A DNA stretch of 64,000 bases from Streptantibioticus silvisoli (GTDB taxonomy: Bacteria; Actinomycetota; Actinomycetes; Streptomycetales; Streptomycetaceae). The notes under the pieces were generated by a model. The model saw only the letters and a program-made list of their open reading frames with translations. It had not been told where the DNA came from and searched no databases. The position numbers and the translations under genes were made by a program. Positions 1-7,419 of this stretch are shown here, piece by piece. How positions within the stretch are numbered: position 1 is the first letter of the stretch; every line of letters starts with the position of its first letter. The stretch is taken from positions 34,213 to 98,212 of the forward strand of contig NZ_JAAGKO020000034.1 in assembly GCF_027947535.2 (NCBI RefSeq). Reading direction: 5' to 3'.

Positions 1-349
1 GCAGCCCCTTCAGCTTCCGCTGGTCCCGGTAGCGCAACTCCAGGTCGTCGCCCAGCGCGAGGACCACCCGGTCGTAGGGGTGCGGGGGTTCGTCCGACCG
101 GCTGAGCACGAGCGCGCCCGTCATGCCGAAGTGGAACGCCAGGACCTGCTCACCGTCCGTCGGCGCCAGCAGCCACTTCCCGTGCCGGTACGGCTCCCGG
201 AAACGGCGGCCCCGCAGCCCCCGCTCCAGCCCGGCCGCCGACACCCCGCGAAGCACCCCCGCGTCCCGCACCGTCACGGACCGGATCGTCCGGCCGCGGG
301 CACCCCGCAGGACCCGCCGGTATCCCTCGACGTCCGGGAGTTCGGGCAC
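1..349 (-). CDS. Fpg/Nei-family DNA glycosylase, N-terminal part (runs off the window)
   Basis: This is the first 116 residues of a bifunctional DNA glycosylase/AP lyase that removes oxidised bases in base-excision repair. The GTG start is set by the family's invariant N-terminus: the frame begins (V/M)PELPDVEGY, where Pro2 (exposed after Met removal) is the catalytic nucleophile and Glu3 the general acid. Further in, the segments HGKWLL and FHFGMTG match the conserved beta-sandwich of Fpg/Nei proteins, including the lysine of the HGK motif. A GAGG sits only 3 nt before the start, so the ribosome site is weak. The C-terminal helix-two-turn-helix and zinc finger lie outside the window, so whether it is closer to MutM or to endonuclease VIII cannot be decided here. 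Confidence 0.85.
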   Translation of the reverse strand, partial: MPELPDVEGYRRVLRGARGRTIRSVTVRDAGVLRGVSAAGLERGLRGRRFREPYRHGKWLLAPTDGEQVLAFHFGMTGALVLSRSDEPPHPYDRVVLALGDDLELRYRDQRKLKGL

Positions 350-541
350 ACGCCTCACCACCAGGTCGGCAACCGTGCGGCGAGCCGCCACCCCCACCGG
401 GCTCGCCCCGTCCGCCTCCCGGGTGTCCCTGCGGGGCCGCTGCGAAACCTCCCGCCCGGCAGCCGGAACCCGGCACCAGCCGCCGCGACGCAGGACGCTC
501 ACGGTGAGCGCGTCGTCGGCCAGGTGTCCGGGGGAAACGGG

Positions 542-587
542 CCGGAGGCGCCTGACTCGAACGAACCGGAGGCGCCTGACTCGAACG
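542..587. repeat. Two tandem copies of a 24-bp unit
   Basis: The unit beginning CCGGAGGCGCCTGACTCG occurs twice back to back, the second copy lacking its last two bases. It lies in about 600 bp with no intact gene between the glycosylase start and hsp18. Confidence 0.7.
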
Positions 588-601
588 GTTCAAGGAGATG
601 A

Positions 602-790
602 CATACGCCAGGGAAGCTGGCGGAGGCCGGCCACGAGTTCCCCTTCGTGATCGCCACCCCGCAGTGCCCCGAATCGAGCCAATGGGTCGCCGAGGTGACC
701 ACGCTCGCCCACCGACCGGGCCCGTGCGAGCCGACCACCAGGTGGTACCGGATGTTCAACGTCCTGATCGCGCAGTCGATGCCCGTGGCG
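602..790 (+). pseudogene. Possible remnant of a COG4099-type esterase/peptidase
   Basis: One frame opens right after a TGA and reads KLAEAGHEFPFVIATPQCPE, followed by a Trp three residues on. That string closely resembles the block just after the oxyanion region of predicted phospholipase/carboxylesterase-type peptidases (K-hydrophobic-x-E-G-x-x-FPF-hydrophobic-x-x-PQCP-x-x-x-W). Neither the upstream GxG block nor the downstream GxSxGG nucleophile elbow is visible, and the frame soon becomes arginine/proline-rich. No start codon or ribosome site fits. I read it as a short decayed fragment; the match is from memory of the family and could be chance. The rest of the gap up to hsp18 holds nothing I recognise. 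Confidence 0.3.
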
Positions 791-958
791 GCTCCGCGCG
801 GTTGTGCGGAGCCGCCATCAAGCCGCAGTCCGGCCGCGCGGGCAACACCCGTCGCTGCGAGAGGACCACGGCGGCGGGCGCACACAGACCATGCGCACCC
901 CGCACCCCGTCGCCCTCTCAACCTCCGCCTCCGCCTCAGCTTCCGCCTCCGGCGACAA

Positions 959-1393
959 TCACCCGTTGATCTGCCGATCCTCCCCGTGCGTGCCCACGGC
1001 GATCCGGCGCGGCTCGGCCCGCTCGGTGATCGGGATGCGTACGGTCAGGACGCCCGCGTCGTAGTCGGCCCTGATGCGCTCGGTGTCGAGGGTGTCGGCC
1101 AGCACGAGCCGGCGGGAGAAGACTCCGAGCGGGCGCTCCGACAGCTCCATGCGCAGGGTGTCCGACTGGGCGGCCGGCCGGCGTTCCGCCTTGATCGTCA
1201 GCATGTCCCGCTCGACGTCGATCTCGATGGCGGCCGGATCGACGCCGGGCAGATCGAGTGCGATCACGTACTCACCGCCGTCGCGGTAGGCGTCCATCGG
1301 CATCGTGGCCGGGCGGGACCAGGTGCCGGTCGCCCCCGTCAACTGCTGGGCGACGCGGTCGAGTTCGCGGAACGGGTCGGTACGCATCAACAT
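959..1393 (-). CDS. hsp18: Small heat-shock protein, Hsp20/alpha-crystallin family (Hsp18)
   Basis: This 144-residue cytosolic holdase chaperone binds unfolding proteins. The N-terminus MLMRTDPFRELDRV and the alpha-crystallin domain from about residue 35 to 130 are typical of actinobacterial Hsp18; it contains LPGVDP, a strand ending TIKAERR, and the C-terminal motif YDAGVLTVRIP. GGAGGTG lies 9 nt before the ATG, and a second in-frame ATG two codons on would serve equally well. The gene is divergent from a rheA-like repressor, and its promoter carries a near-consensus RheA operator. That arrangement matches the hsp18-rheA locus studied in Streptomyces albus, so heat-inducible, RheA-controlled expression is inferred. 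Confidence 0.93.
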   Translation of the reverse strand: MLMRTDPFRELDRVAQQLTGATGTWSRPATMPMDAYRDGGEYVIALDLPGVDPAAIEIDVERDMLTIKAERRPAAQSDTLRMELSERPLGVFSRRLVLADTLDTERIRADYDAGVLTVRIPITERAEPRRIAVGTHGEDRQING

Positions 1394-1451
1394 CGCGAAA
1401 CACCTCCGGTGGGTTCAGGCAGTACCTGCCAACGCGCTTCAACCGCCATCC

Positions 1452-1480
1452 GTTGTAGCATGTCATCCATTCGGTGACAA
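1452..1480 (-). promoter_or_regulatory. hsp18 promoter with embedded RheA operator
   Basis: On the minus strand, TTGTCA (1475-1480) and TACAAC (1452-1457) are 17 bp apart and form a good -35/-10 pair for hsp18. The spacer carries TGTCATC-N5-GGTGACA (1461-1479), one base away from the TGTCATC-N5-GATGACA operator reported for RheA. A further half-site TGTCATC lies at 1488-1494. Repressor on this site would block both promoter elements. Confidence 0.75.
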
Positions 1481-1522
1481 CTTCGACTGTCATCCAAAGG
1501 ACGACGAAGCGAGAGGAAGCCA

Positions 1523-2203
1523 ATGCCCAAGGGCGATCAGCCGGCTCCGGCCGGCATTCCCGATTCCGACCCCGTCGGGTTCCTCGCCGCCGAGGCGGCG
1601 CTGGGCGCCATGGACGAGGCCCTGCGCGGCGCGCGGCTCCGTCCCCCCGGCACCCCTCCCGGCGACGAGGGGACCGGCGCCGAACAGGCGCTGGCCGCGC
1701 TGCTGCTGCTGCGCGAGGTACGCGAACGGCTCGCCGCGTGGGAGCCGGACCTCATCGAGGCCGCACGCGAGGCCGGGGCCAGCTGGGCGGACCTCGCCCA
1801 CCCGCTCGGCGTGGCCAGCCGGCAGGCCGCCGAACGCCGGTACCTGCGGGTCCGCCCCGGCCGGCCGGGCAGCACCGGTGAGGACCGGGTCCGCGCCACC
1901 CGGGACAGCCGCGCCGCCGACCGCAGCGTCACCGCCTGGGCCCGCGTCAACTCCGCCGACCTGCGGCGGCTCGCCGGCCAGATCACCGCGCTCACCGACC
2001 TCGCCGACGAAGCGGCCGTGTCCCTGGCCCACCTGTCCGGCGCCCTCGCCGACGACGACGCCTCCGCACTGGTCGCACCGCTGGCCGACACCCACACCCA
2101 CCTGCGCGCCTCCCACCCCGACCTCGCGGCCCGCGTCGACAGCGTCACCCGCCAGGCCGAACACCTGCGGCACGACAGCAGTGAGCAACGGCGCAACGGC
2201 TGA
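1523..2203 (+). CDS. rheA: RheA-like repressor of hsp18
   Basis: This 226-residue protein belongs to the group annotated in streptomycetes as HSP18 transcriptional regulator. A helix-turn-helix is visible at about residues 87-107 (SWADLAHPLGVASRQAAERR), preceded by a helix (LIEAAREAGA). The C-terminal half is helical, rich in Ala, Leu and His, and would be the sensing/dimerisation part. GAGAGGAAG precedes the ATG. It is divergent from hsp18, and the shared 130-bp gap contains a RheA-type operator. In S. albus, RheA itself senses temperature; assuming the same here is inference from synteny and the operator. Confidence 0.75.
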   Translation: MPKGDQPAPAGIPDSDPVGFLAAEAALGAMDEALRGARLRPPGTPPGDEGTGAEQALAALLLLREVRERLAAWEPDLIEAAREAGASWADLAHPLGVASRQAAERRYLRVRPGRPGSTGEDRVRATRDSRAADRSVTAWARVNSADLRRLAGQITALTDLADEAAVSLAHLSGALADDDASALVAPLADTHTHLRASHPDLAARVDSVTRQAEHLRHDSSEQRRNG

Positions 2204-2484
2204 CCGGAGCCCCGGCCCGGATGCGGCGGGCGCCGGCGGAACGGGTGCGGCGCGGCGCCCTCCGCCGGGCCGGCGACGGGGTCGGCACCACCGCGTCACC
2301 ACACGCACCGCGACGTAACGCCCGCAGCCTCCGCCCCGCCAACGCTCCACTCCGCCCCCGCCAACGCCCTGCTCCGCAAGCCGCACCTCCGCGAGCCGCG
2401 CCTCCGCAAGCCCCGCCGCCCGTCGACGGCCGCCCACCACCCACCGGCGGAGTCCGACTCCGACTCCGACCGCCGAACGTGAAC

Positions 2485-2536
2485 GATCGGCGGCGGTGCC
2501 CACGTACCGTTCCGGGGACGGGCACCGCCGCCGATC
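2485..2536. terminator. Hairpin between convergent rheA and SRPBCC genes
   Basis: Perfect 17-bp arms (2485-2501 and 2520-2536) enclose an 18-nt loop. There is no T-run. It lies between two genes that point at each other, so it can act as a bidirectional terminator. Confidence 0.65.
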
Positions 2537-2573
2537 CATGGTCATCGCACCGGCCGGTCGGCCGGCTGGCGGG

Positions 2574-3023
2574 TCAGGCCTGACCGCGCCAGGCACCCGT
2601 CGCACTGCCACGGGACTCGATGAACTGCTTGAAGTGCTTCAGATCGGTCTTGGCCTGCCGCTGCGCGAAACCCAGCTTGTCGCCGACGGTGTCGGCCAGG
2701 CCCTTCGGATCGGTGTCCATCTGGAGCATGATCTTCGTCTTCGCGTCGTCCAGCCGGTGGAAGGTCACCACTCCGGCCTGCCGCACCTCGCCCTCGACCG
2801 TCGTCCAGGCCACCCGCTCGTCCGGGATCTGCTCGGTGATCCGCGCGTCGAACTCGCGCCGCTGGCCGCCGACGCTGGTCACCCAGTGCGTCATCCTGTC
2901 GGACCGCTGCTCGATCCGTTCCACGCCGGACATGAACCGCGGGAACTCCTCGAACTGCGTCCACTGGTTGTAGACGGTGGTGACCGGGACGTCGACCGTG
3001 ATGGATTCCTCGACGTGTGACAT
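2574..3023 (-). CDS. SRPBCC (START-like, cyclase/dehydrase type) protein
   Basis: This 149-residue soluble protein has the SRPBCC helix-grip signature: an opening strand SITVDVPVTTVYNQWTQFEE, then FPRFMSGVERIEQ, RITEQIPDERVAW and a long C-terminal helix (about 112-138). Proteins of this length and pattern are common stand-alone members in actinobacteria; the cavity binds a hydrophobic ligand, but the ligand is not known. GGAG lies 9 nt before the chosen ATG, and the frame continues upstream without a comparable start. A SigB-like promoter 40-65 bp upstream, together with the surrounding small stress genes, suggests a stress-induced role. It is not next to aromatase/cyclase partners, so a polyketide role is unlikely. 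Confidence 0.8.
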   Translation of the reverse strand: MSHVEESITVDVPVTTVYNQWTQFEEFPRFMSGVERIEQRSDRMTHWVTSVGGQRREFDARITEQIPDERVAWTTVEGEVRQAGVVTFHRLDDAKTKIMLQMDTDPKGLADTVGDKLGFAQRQAKTDLKHFKQFIESRGSATGAWRGQA

Positions 3024-3064
3024 GTCGCTCCACTCCTGATCTCGGTTCTCGTGCAGAAGGTCAC

Positions 3065-3089
3065 GTACCCACGATTCCGGCGCGAACCC
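3065..3089 (-). promoter_or_regulatory. SigB-type promoter of the SRPBCC gene
   Basis: Reading the minus strand: GGGTT, 14 nt after GTT, then GGGTAC. This fits the streptomycete SigB-group pattern (GTT, 14-16 nt, GGGTAT/C). It lies about 42 nt upstream of the ATG. Confidence 0.6.
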
Positions 3090-3262
3090 GTCGCAGCGGT
3101 TCGCGATTCGCTGTCCGCCCCTCCGACAACGGCAACCGGCGCGCCGGCGCCACGCCCTGACGGCGTAACGGTCGAACGCCCCGGATCGGCACGGGACCGT
3201 ATGCCCGTCGACCTGCCCGTCGACGGCGCCGGAGCGATTCGGTGAACTGAGGCGCCGGCGCG

Positions 3263-3295
3263 ATTCGACGAATTGACGGATTGACGAATTGACGG
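3263..3295. repeat. Short tandem repeat (ATTGACGG/A units)
   Basis: Four consecutive 8-9 bp units related to ATTGACGA lie in the 525-bp gene-free stretch between the SRPBCC gene and the DUF2945 gene. Apart from the SigB-like promoter, I see no other feature in that stretch. Confidence 0.6.
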
Positions 3296-3548
3296 AGCGT
3301 CGGCGCCCGATCTCCATGGTCTGTTCCGGGGCCGGGCCGCCCCCGGAATCCGCCGACCGCCGAAGCCGTGGTCACGTGACCGTGGCAGGTGACCGATCCC
3401 GGCTGGCCGATCCCAACTGGCTGCCCCGTCCGAATGCTCGGCGCCGCACAGTCGGCCGGTGTACAGGGCGCACGGTCCGGGCACTCGACCATCAGGAGAA
3501 TATTCCGGGCATATCCGACGAACGTCAATGGTGAGCAAAGGAGACATC

Positions 3549-3803
3549 ATGGCCGAGAAAGGAACCGGCGGACGGCGGCACGACGGATTGCGAAAGGGCG
3601 ACCGGGTGGCTTGGAGCAGTCACGGAAAGGAGACCACGGGCGAGGTGGAGAAGGAGATCACCTCCCGGGAACACACGGCCGGCCGTGACGTGGCGGCGTC
3701 GTCCGAGGACCCGCAGTACAAGGTGCGCAGCGACAAGTCCGGGCGCAGCGCCGTGCACCGCCCGGACTCCCTGAAGCGGACCAGGGGAAAGCGGAACGAC
3801 TGA
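3549..3803 (+). CDS. DUF2945 (TUDOR-like, hypervirulence-associated) small protein
   Basis: This 84-residue, very hydrophilic protein carries the core of the DUF2945 family: GDRVAWSSHGKETTGEVEKEIT, then DPQYKVRSDKSGRSAVHRPDSLKR. That is a small SH3/TUDOR-like barrel in which a 'GDxVxWxSxG' turn and the 'P.Y.V.SD.SG..A.H....L' strand-turn-strand are conserved. AAAGGAG sits 5 nt before the ATG, which decides the start over an in-frame ATG 18 nt upstream. Its molecular role is unknown in bacteria; it often occurs near stress genes, as here. No convincing promoter was found. Confidence 0.8.
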   Translation: MAEKGTGGRRHDGLRKGDRVAWSSHGKETTGEVEKEITSREHTAGRDVAASSEDPQYKVRSDKSGRSAVHRPDSLKRTRGKRND

Positions 3804-3886
3804 CGCCGACCGCGAAAGGGAAATCCGCCCCGACCAGCGGACCCCGTTTGGCCGCCTCCCCCGACCGGCGGACCCCGTCTCATTCC

Positions 3887-3961
3887 TCACCGCCGAGGTC
3901 GTCACCGCGGAGATCGTCACCGCCGAGGTCGTCACCGCGGAGATCGTCACCGCCACCGGCG
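3887..3961. repeat. 15-bp tandem repeat, four copies plus a degenerate fifth
   Basis: Units alternate TCACCGCCGAGGTCG and TCACCGCGGAGATCG, a 30-bp higher-order period. They lie in the intergenic space just before the 3' end of the monooxygenase gene. Confidence 0.8.
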
Positions 3962-4026
3962 ACACACCCGCCCGCCCCTGCCGTGGCGGGCGGGCGGGCG
4001 GGCGACGCACGGAGTTCCTGGTCCGG

Positions 4027-5583
4027 TCAGGAATTCGTCGGACCGGTCGCCGTCAGGGGTGCGCCGAACCAGTGGGAGAGTGCCGCTCGCAGCGCGGGCC
4101 CGGCGGTGTCGCCGGGTTCGTCGGTGGTCGCGGCCCAGGCGATGTGGGCGTCCGGGCGGATCAGGAGCGCGTCGGCCGGGCGGTCGGCGGCCTCGGCCGT
4201 CCGGATGTCGACGCGGTCCCGCCAGTCCCCGGCGATGGCCCGGAGGTCCGGACGGTCGGCGAGATCGAGGAGAACGGGCCGCGCGGTACGCATGAGCCGC
4301 GCGACGCCGGTGGTGCCCTGGTCGGTGCGGAGGCCGAGGTCGGGCACCCAGGCCCCCGTCAACGCGTGCCGGTCCGCGCCCGGCATGGGGTAGCGGATGT
4401 CGGCGCCGGCGATGAGCGCGCCGAGCCGGCGCGCCGGCTGCTCGTCGACGAGCAGTTCTTGCAGGACCTGCCGGAGGGCTTCGGCCGCCGGGTCCTGTCC
4501 GCGTCTGAGCGCCACCTGGGCCTGGGTCTGCATCATCGTCCGCGCGCCGACGTAATGACGCTCGCTGTGATACGTGTCGAGCAGCCCGGCCGGCGCCCAG
4601 CCGTGGACGTCGGCGGCCAGTTTCCAGGCGAGGTTGACGGCGTCGAGCATGCCGACGTTCAGGCCCACGCCCGTGGCGGGGAACGCGTGGGCCGCGTCGC
4701 CGGCCAGCAGGATGCGGCCGTGGCGGTACCGGTCGGCCTGCCGGGCCTGGAACCCGTAGCGCGACAGCCGGGTCGCGTCCGCGACGGGCAGCGGTGTGCC
4801 GAGCACCCGGCGGACGCTGTCCTGGAACTCGGCCAGGGTCATCGGCGCGTCGCTGTCGTCGACCTCGGCCGGCTCGGCTTCCGTGGTCTGCATCATCAGG
4901 TCCCCGACGCTGCGACGTCCGAACGCGAACACGCCACGCTCGGTCCTGGTGAAGCCGGCAGCGATCCGGCCCCACCCGGGGACCTCCAGGTCGCCGTCGT
5001 CGTGCTGGATCACCGAATCGGCCAGGGTGACGTGGCCGAGCCGGTTGACCTCGGGGTAGGTGGTACCGGGGAACGGGATGCCGGCCAGGTCGCGGACCCG
5101 GCTGCGCGGGCCGTCGCAGCCCACGAGGAATCGAGCGGCCACCCGGTAGGACCCCTGCGGCCCGCGGACCTCCGCGCTCACCGCGGCGTCGTCCTGGCGC
5201 ACCCCGATCACCTCGTGCCCGCGCCGGATCTCGGCACCGAGTTCACGGGCGCGTTCGTCGAGCACGCGCTCCAGTTGCGGCTGCGGGAGCGACATGCCGC
5301 GCAGCGGGGGCTCGGGCACGTCGGTGAGGTCCAGATGCACGGTGCCGAACGGGTATCGGGGAGCCGGGGGCCGGCCGGGATGCCCGAGTGCTTCGAGCCG
5401 GTCCAGCAGGCCCCGGTGGGCCAGCAGGTCCAGGACGCGGCCGCCGAGACCGTTGGCCTTCGCGATGTCCCGGGACTGCGGGCGGCGTTCGAGCACCAAC
5501 GGTCGTGCCCCGGCCAACCGCAGCTCGGCGGCCAGCATCAGACCCGTCGGGCCGGCGCCCACGATGATCACGTCGGCATCCAT
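4027..5583 (-). CDS. FAD-dependent aromatic monooxygenase (PheA/TfdB type)
   Basis: This 518-residue single-component flavin hydroxylase would use NAD(P)H and O2 to hydroxylate an aromatic or polyketide-like substrate. The N-terminal Rossmann motif VGAGPTGL is followed by a helix ending in LERR. The second FAD motif is GCDGPRSRVRDLAG (about 153-166), and the GD motif is GRILLAGDAAHAFPATG (about 290-306) with LNVGMLDAVNLAWKLA after it. The C-terminal thioredoxin-like domain of this family follows from about 400. Length fits the rifampin-monooxygenase/polyketide-hydroxylase group. A GTG one codon upstream has better spacing to GGGGAG, so the start may be there. It is isolated on its strand; substrate unknown. 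A role in antibiotic inactivation is possible but not shown. Confidence 0.88.
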   Translation of the reverse strand: MDADVIIVGAGPTGLMLAAELRLAGARPLVLERRPQSRDIAKANGLGGRVLDLLAHRGLLDRLEALGHPGRPPAPRYPFGTVHLDLTDVPEPPLRGMSLPQPQLERVLDERARELGAEIRRGHEVIGVRQDDAAVSAEVRGPQGSYRVAARFLVGCDGPRSRVRDLAGIPFPGTTYPEVNRLGHVTLADSVIQHDDGDLEVPGWGRIAAGFTRTERGVFAFGRRSVGDLMMQTTEAEPAEVDDSDAPMTLAEFQDSVRRVLGTPLPVADATRLSRYGFQARQADRYRHGRILLAGDAAHAFPATGVGLNVGMLDAVNLAWKLAADVHGWAPAGLLDTYHSERHYVGARTMMQTQAQVALRRGQDPAAEALRQVLQELLVDEQPARRLGALIAGADIRYPMPGADRHALTGAWVPDLGLRTDQGTTGVARLMRTARPVLLDLADRPDLRAIAGDWRDRVDIRTAEAADRPADALLIRPDAHIAWAATTDEPGDTAGPALRAALSHWFGAPLTATGPTNS

Positions 5584-5586
5584 CAC

Positions 5587-6350
5587 GCGCCGCTCTCCCC
5601 GACGTTCCTCGTCCCGCCCGCGTTCGCCTCGACCGTCGTCGACAACACCGTTCCGTACTCCCGTTTTCGCAGTTCAGAGCCTCAGCCAGCGATCATGCAG
5701 TACGACCCGGGCCTTGCCGCAAGCCCCCCGGTGCGCTATATGTTGTTCACGGGGAAGAGGCGGAAAGCCCTCTCCGTTCCTGGCCACGCGAGCCCGCTCA
5801 GGGCGGCGATCCACTCCAGATCCACTGCGGGTCGCGGTCCACTTCAGGCTCCGGTCCACTCCGGCCTGCGATCAGGCCGAGGTCGCCTCGGTGGACGCCG
5901 GCGCAGACCTGCGTGACGGGCGTGACGACGAGTGGCCGGATCGCGGCGCCGCTTGAACCGACCGAGGCAGCGGGCGACGACGTCGCGTTTTCCGGCACCG
6001 GTGCGGCAGCTGATGACGTCGGGTTCCCGATGCCGACGCGACGACCGGGTCCGGTGCCGACGCAACCACCTGATCCGGTGCCGTACTCAGCGGAACCGCC
6101 GCAGAATCGTCACCGCTTTCCCCGACCCGGACCGCCGACGCTCAGTACGGGAAATGTTCACGCTGACGTACGCGCGTTTTCCGGGCCGCGATGGGAGCGT
6201 AGGCACCGGTGCGTCATCGCGTCCACGGTGAGAAGAGTGACCGCCGTGACAGATGTGCCGCGGGAGAATTCCTGGAAACGCACGGGTGGCCGGGACGAAC
6301 GCCTTCCGGCGTTGCCCCGGCCACCCCTCGGCGAGCCTGTGGTCAGGCAT
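5587..6350. other. Gene-free stretch
   Basis: No frame on either strand shows a recognisable protein, consistent codon pattern and ribosome site. I see no RNA gene or strong hairpin here. Confidence 0.5.
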
Positions 6351-6521
6351 TCACCATCGGTACCAACGGCCTCGCGAGCCACCGGAACCGGTGCTGCGGA
6401 AGAGGAATCCCAGAAGCCAGACCACCAGAACCACGATCGCCACCCACCACAGGATGTGGACCGCGAATCCAATACCGCCGAGGATCAGCGCCAGCAGAAG
6501 AACCAAAAGCAGAGCACCCAT
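6351..6521 (-). CDS. Short 'hydrophobic protein' (membrane, stress-associated)
   Basis: This 56-residue protein is almost entirely hydrophobic: MGALLLVLLLALILGG, then a Gly, and a second segment ILWWVAIVVLVVWLLGF, ending in a basic tail RGRWYRW. It should form two membrane helices. Closely similar short proteins occur across streptomycetes under the name hydrophobic protein, without known function. AAGGAGG lies 9 nt before this ATG; an alternative ATG two codons upstream would be only 3 nt from it. A SigB-like promoter lies upstream, consistent with envelope-stress or osmotic induction (inference). Confidence 0.8.
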   Translation of the reverse strand: MGALLLVLLLALILGGIGFAVHILWWVAIVVLVVWLLGFLFRSTGSGGSRGRWYRW

Positions 6522-6575
6522 GGTCATCGACCTCCTTGAACTCGCATATGCCCCTGGTGACGTCAGGCATGCGCG

Positions 6576-6599
6576 ATATCCGGAGCGAATAGGGCAACC
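6576..6599 (-). promoter_or_regulatory. SigB-like promoter of the hydrophobic-protein gene
   Basis: On the minus strand, GGTT is followed after 14 nt by GGATAT, one base from GGGTAT. Spacing equals that of the two other SigB-like promoters nearby. The -10 is about 55 nt upstream of the ATG. Confidence 0.45.
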
Positions 6600-6808
6600 G
6601 ATCCGGGGAAGAACGAGCGCCGCCGTAACACCGGTCGACCGTGCCACCTCCGGCCCCGCCCGACACACCTCCGGCCACCTCCGCACCACCCCGGCCCCCG
6701 GCGCTCCTCCAACCCCCGGCACTCCCCCGACCCCACACCACCCCGGCCGCACACCCCCCGGGGACCGCTTCCCCCAGGCAGACAGTCCTACGAGCACACC
6801 CAAATAGG

Positions 6809-6831
6809 GTTAATCGGAGTAAAAAGGGTAA
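6809..6831 (+). promoter_or_regulatory. SigB-like promoter of the 131-residue protein gene
   Basis: GTT (6809-6811), 14 nt, then GGGTAA (6826-6831), in a locally AT-richer stretch about 50 nt upstream of the ribosome site. Confidence 0.55.
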
Positions 6832-6883
6832 CCGACCCTTACGGGCCGCTGGCGCAGTGGTCTGTCGAGCGAGGAGGAAAACC

Positions 6884-7279
6884 ATGGCGAAGGAACCGCG
6901 CAAGTCGCCTCCCGCGCACGGTGAGGGGCCGGGGCCGCACAAGGGCACCGAGCAGCACGGCTGGTCCCCCGACGTGGACAGCACGAAGGGGAGGCACGAC
7001 AACCCCAGCGCGCACCGGTCGTTCCATCCCGACGAGTACGCTCCCCCGGCCGACCCGCACGCCGAGCCGAGCAAGGAGGACGTCGACGCCTCACTGCGTG
7101 ACGTGCCCGGTGAGACGGGCAAGAGCATCAGCAGGAGCGGTCAGGACCACGCCGACTCCGGCCAGAAGGGGCATCACGCGCACGGGCGGCGCGGCCACTC
7201 GCAGCGACCGAGCGGCGGCAAGGACAGCTCCGCCTACACGGGCGTCGACCCGCAGGACCCGCCTTCGGGCAAGCACTGA
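6884..7279 (+). CDS. Unrecognised hydrophilic, probably disordered protein
   Basis: The 131-residue product contains almost no hydrophobic residues. It is rich in His, Gly, Pro, Ser, Asp, Lys and Glu, with clusters such as GHHAHGRRGH and HGEGPGPHKG. No signal peptide, membrane helix or enzyme motif is seen. GAGGAGG lies 8 nt upstream of the ATG, and codon use is normal for the window. The SigB-like promoter and the composition (very hydrophilic, Gly/charged) resemble hydrophilin or desiccation-type proteins. The His clusters could bind metal. Both readings are inference; I do not recognise the family. Confidence 0.7.
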   Translation: MAKEPRKSPPAHGEGPGPHKGTEQHGWSPDVDSTKGRHDNPSAHRSFHPDEYAPPADPHAEPSKEDVDASLRDVPGETGKSISRSGQDHADSGQKGHHAHGRRGHSQRPSGGKDSSAYTGVDPQDPPSGKH

Positions 7280-7419
7280 CACCCACCCCAGCCCAGCCCC
7301 AGGTCCAGGTCCAGCCCCGCCCCCGTCGCCGCGCGACCGTGACCCGTACTTCCGCCGGCCGGGCCCGCGCGCCCCACGCCGTCCGCCCGCCGGCTACGGC
7401 ATGCGCGCCGAAGCGGTGA

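Noticed and set aside
5913..6539. Plus-strand frame in the gap after the monooxygenase gene
   Set aside because: Overlaps the well-supported hydrophobic-protein gene in antisense; irregular composition and no start signal.
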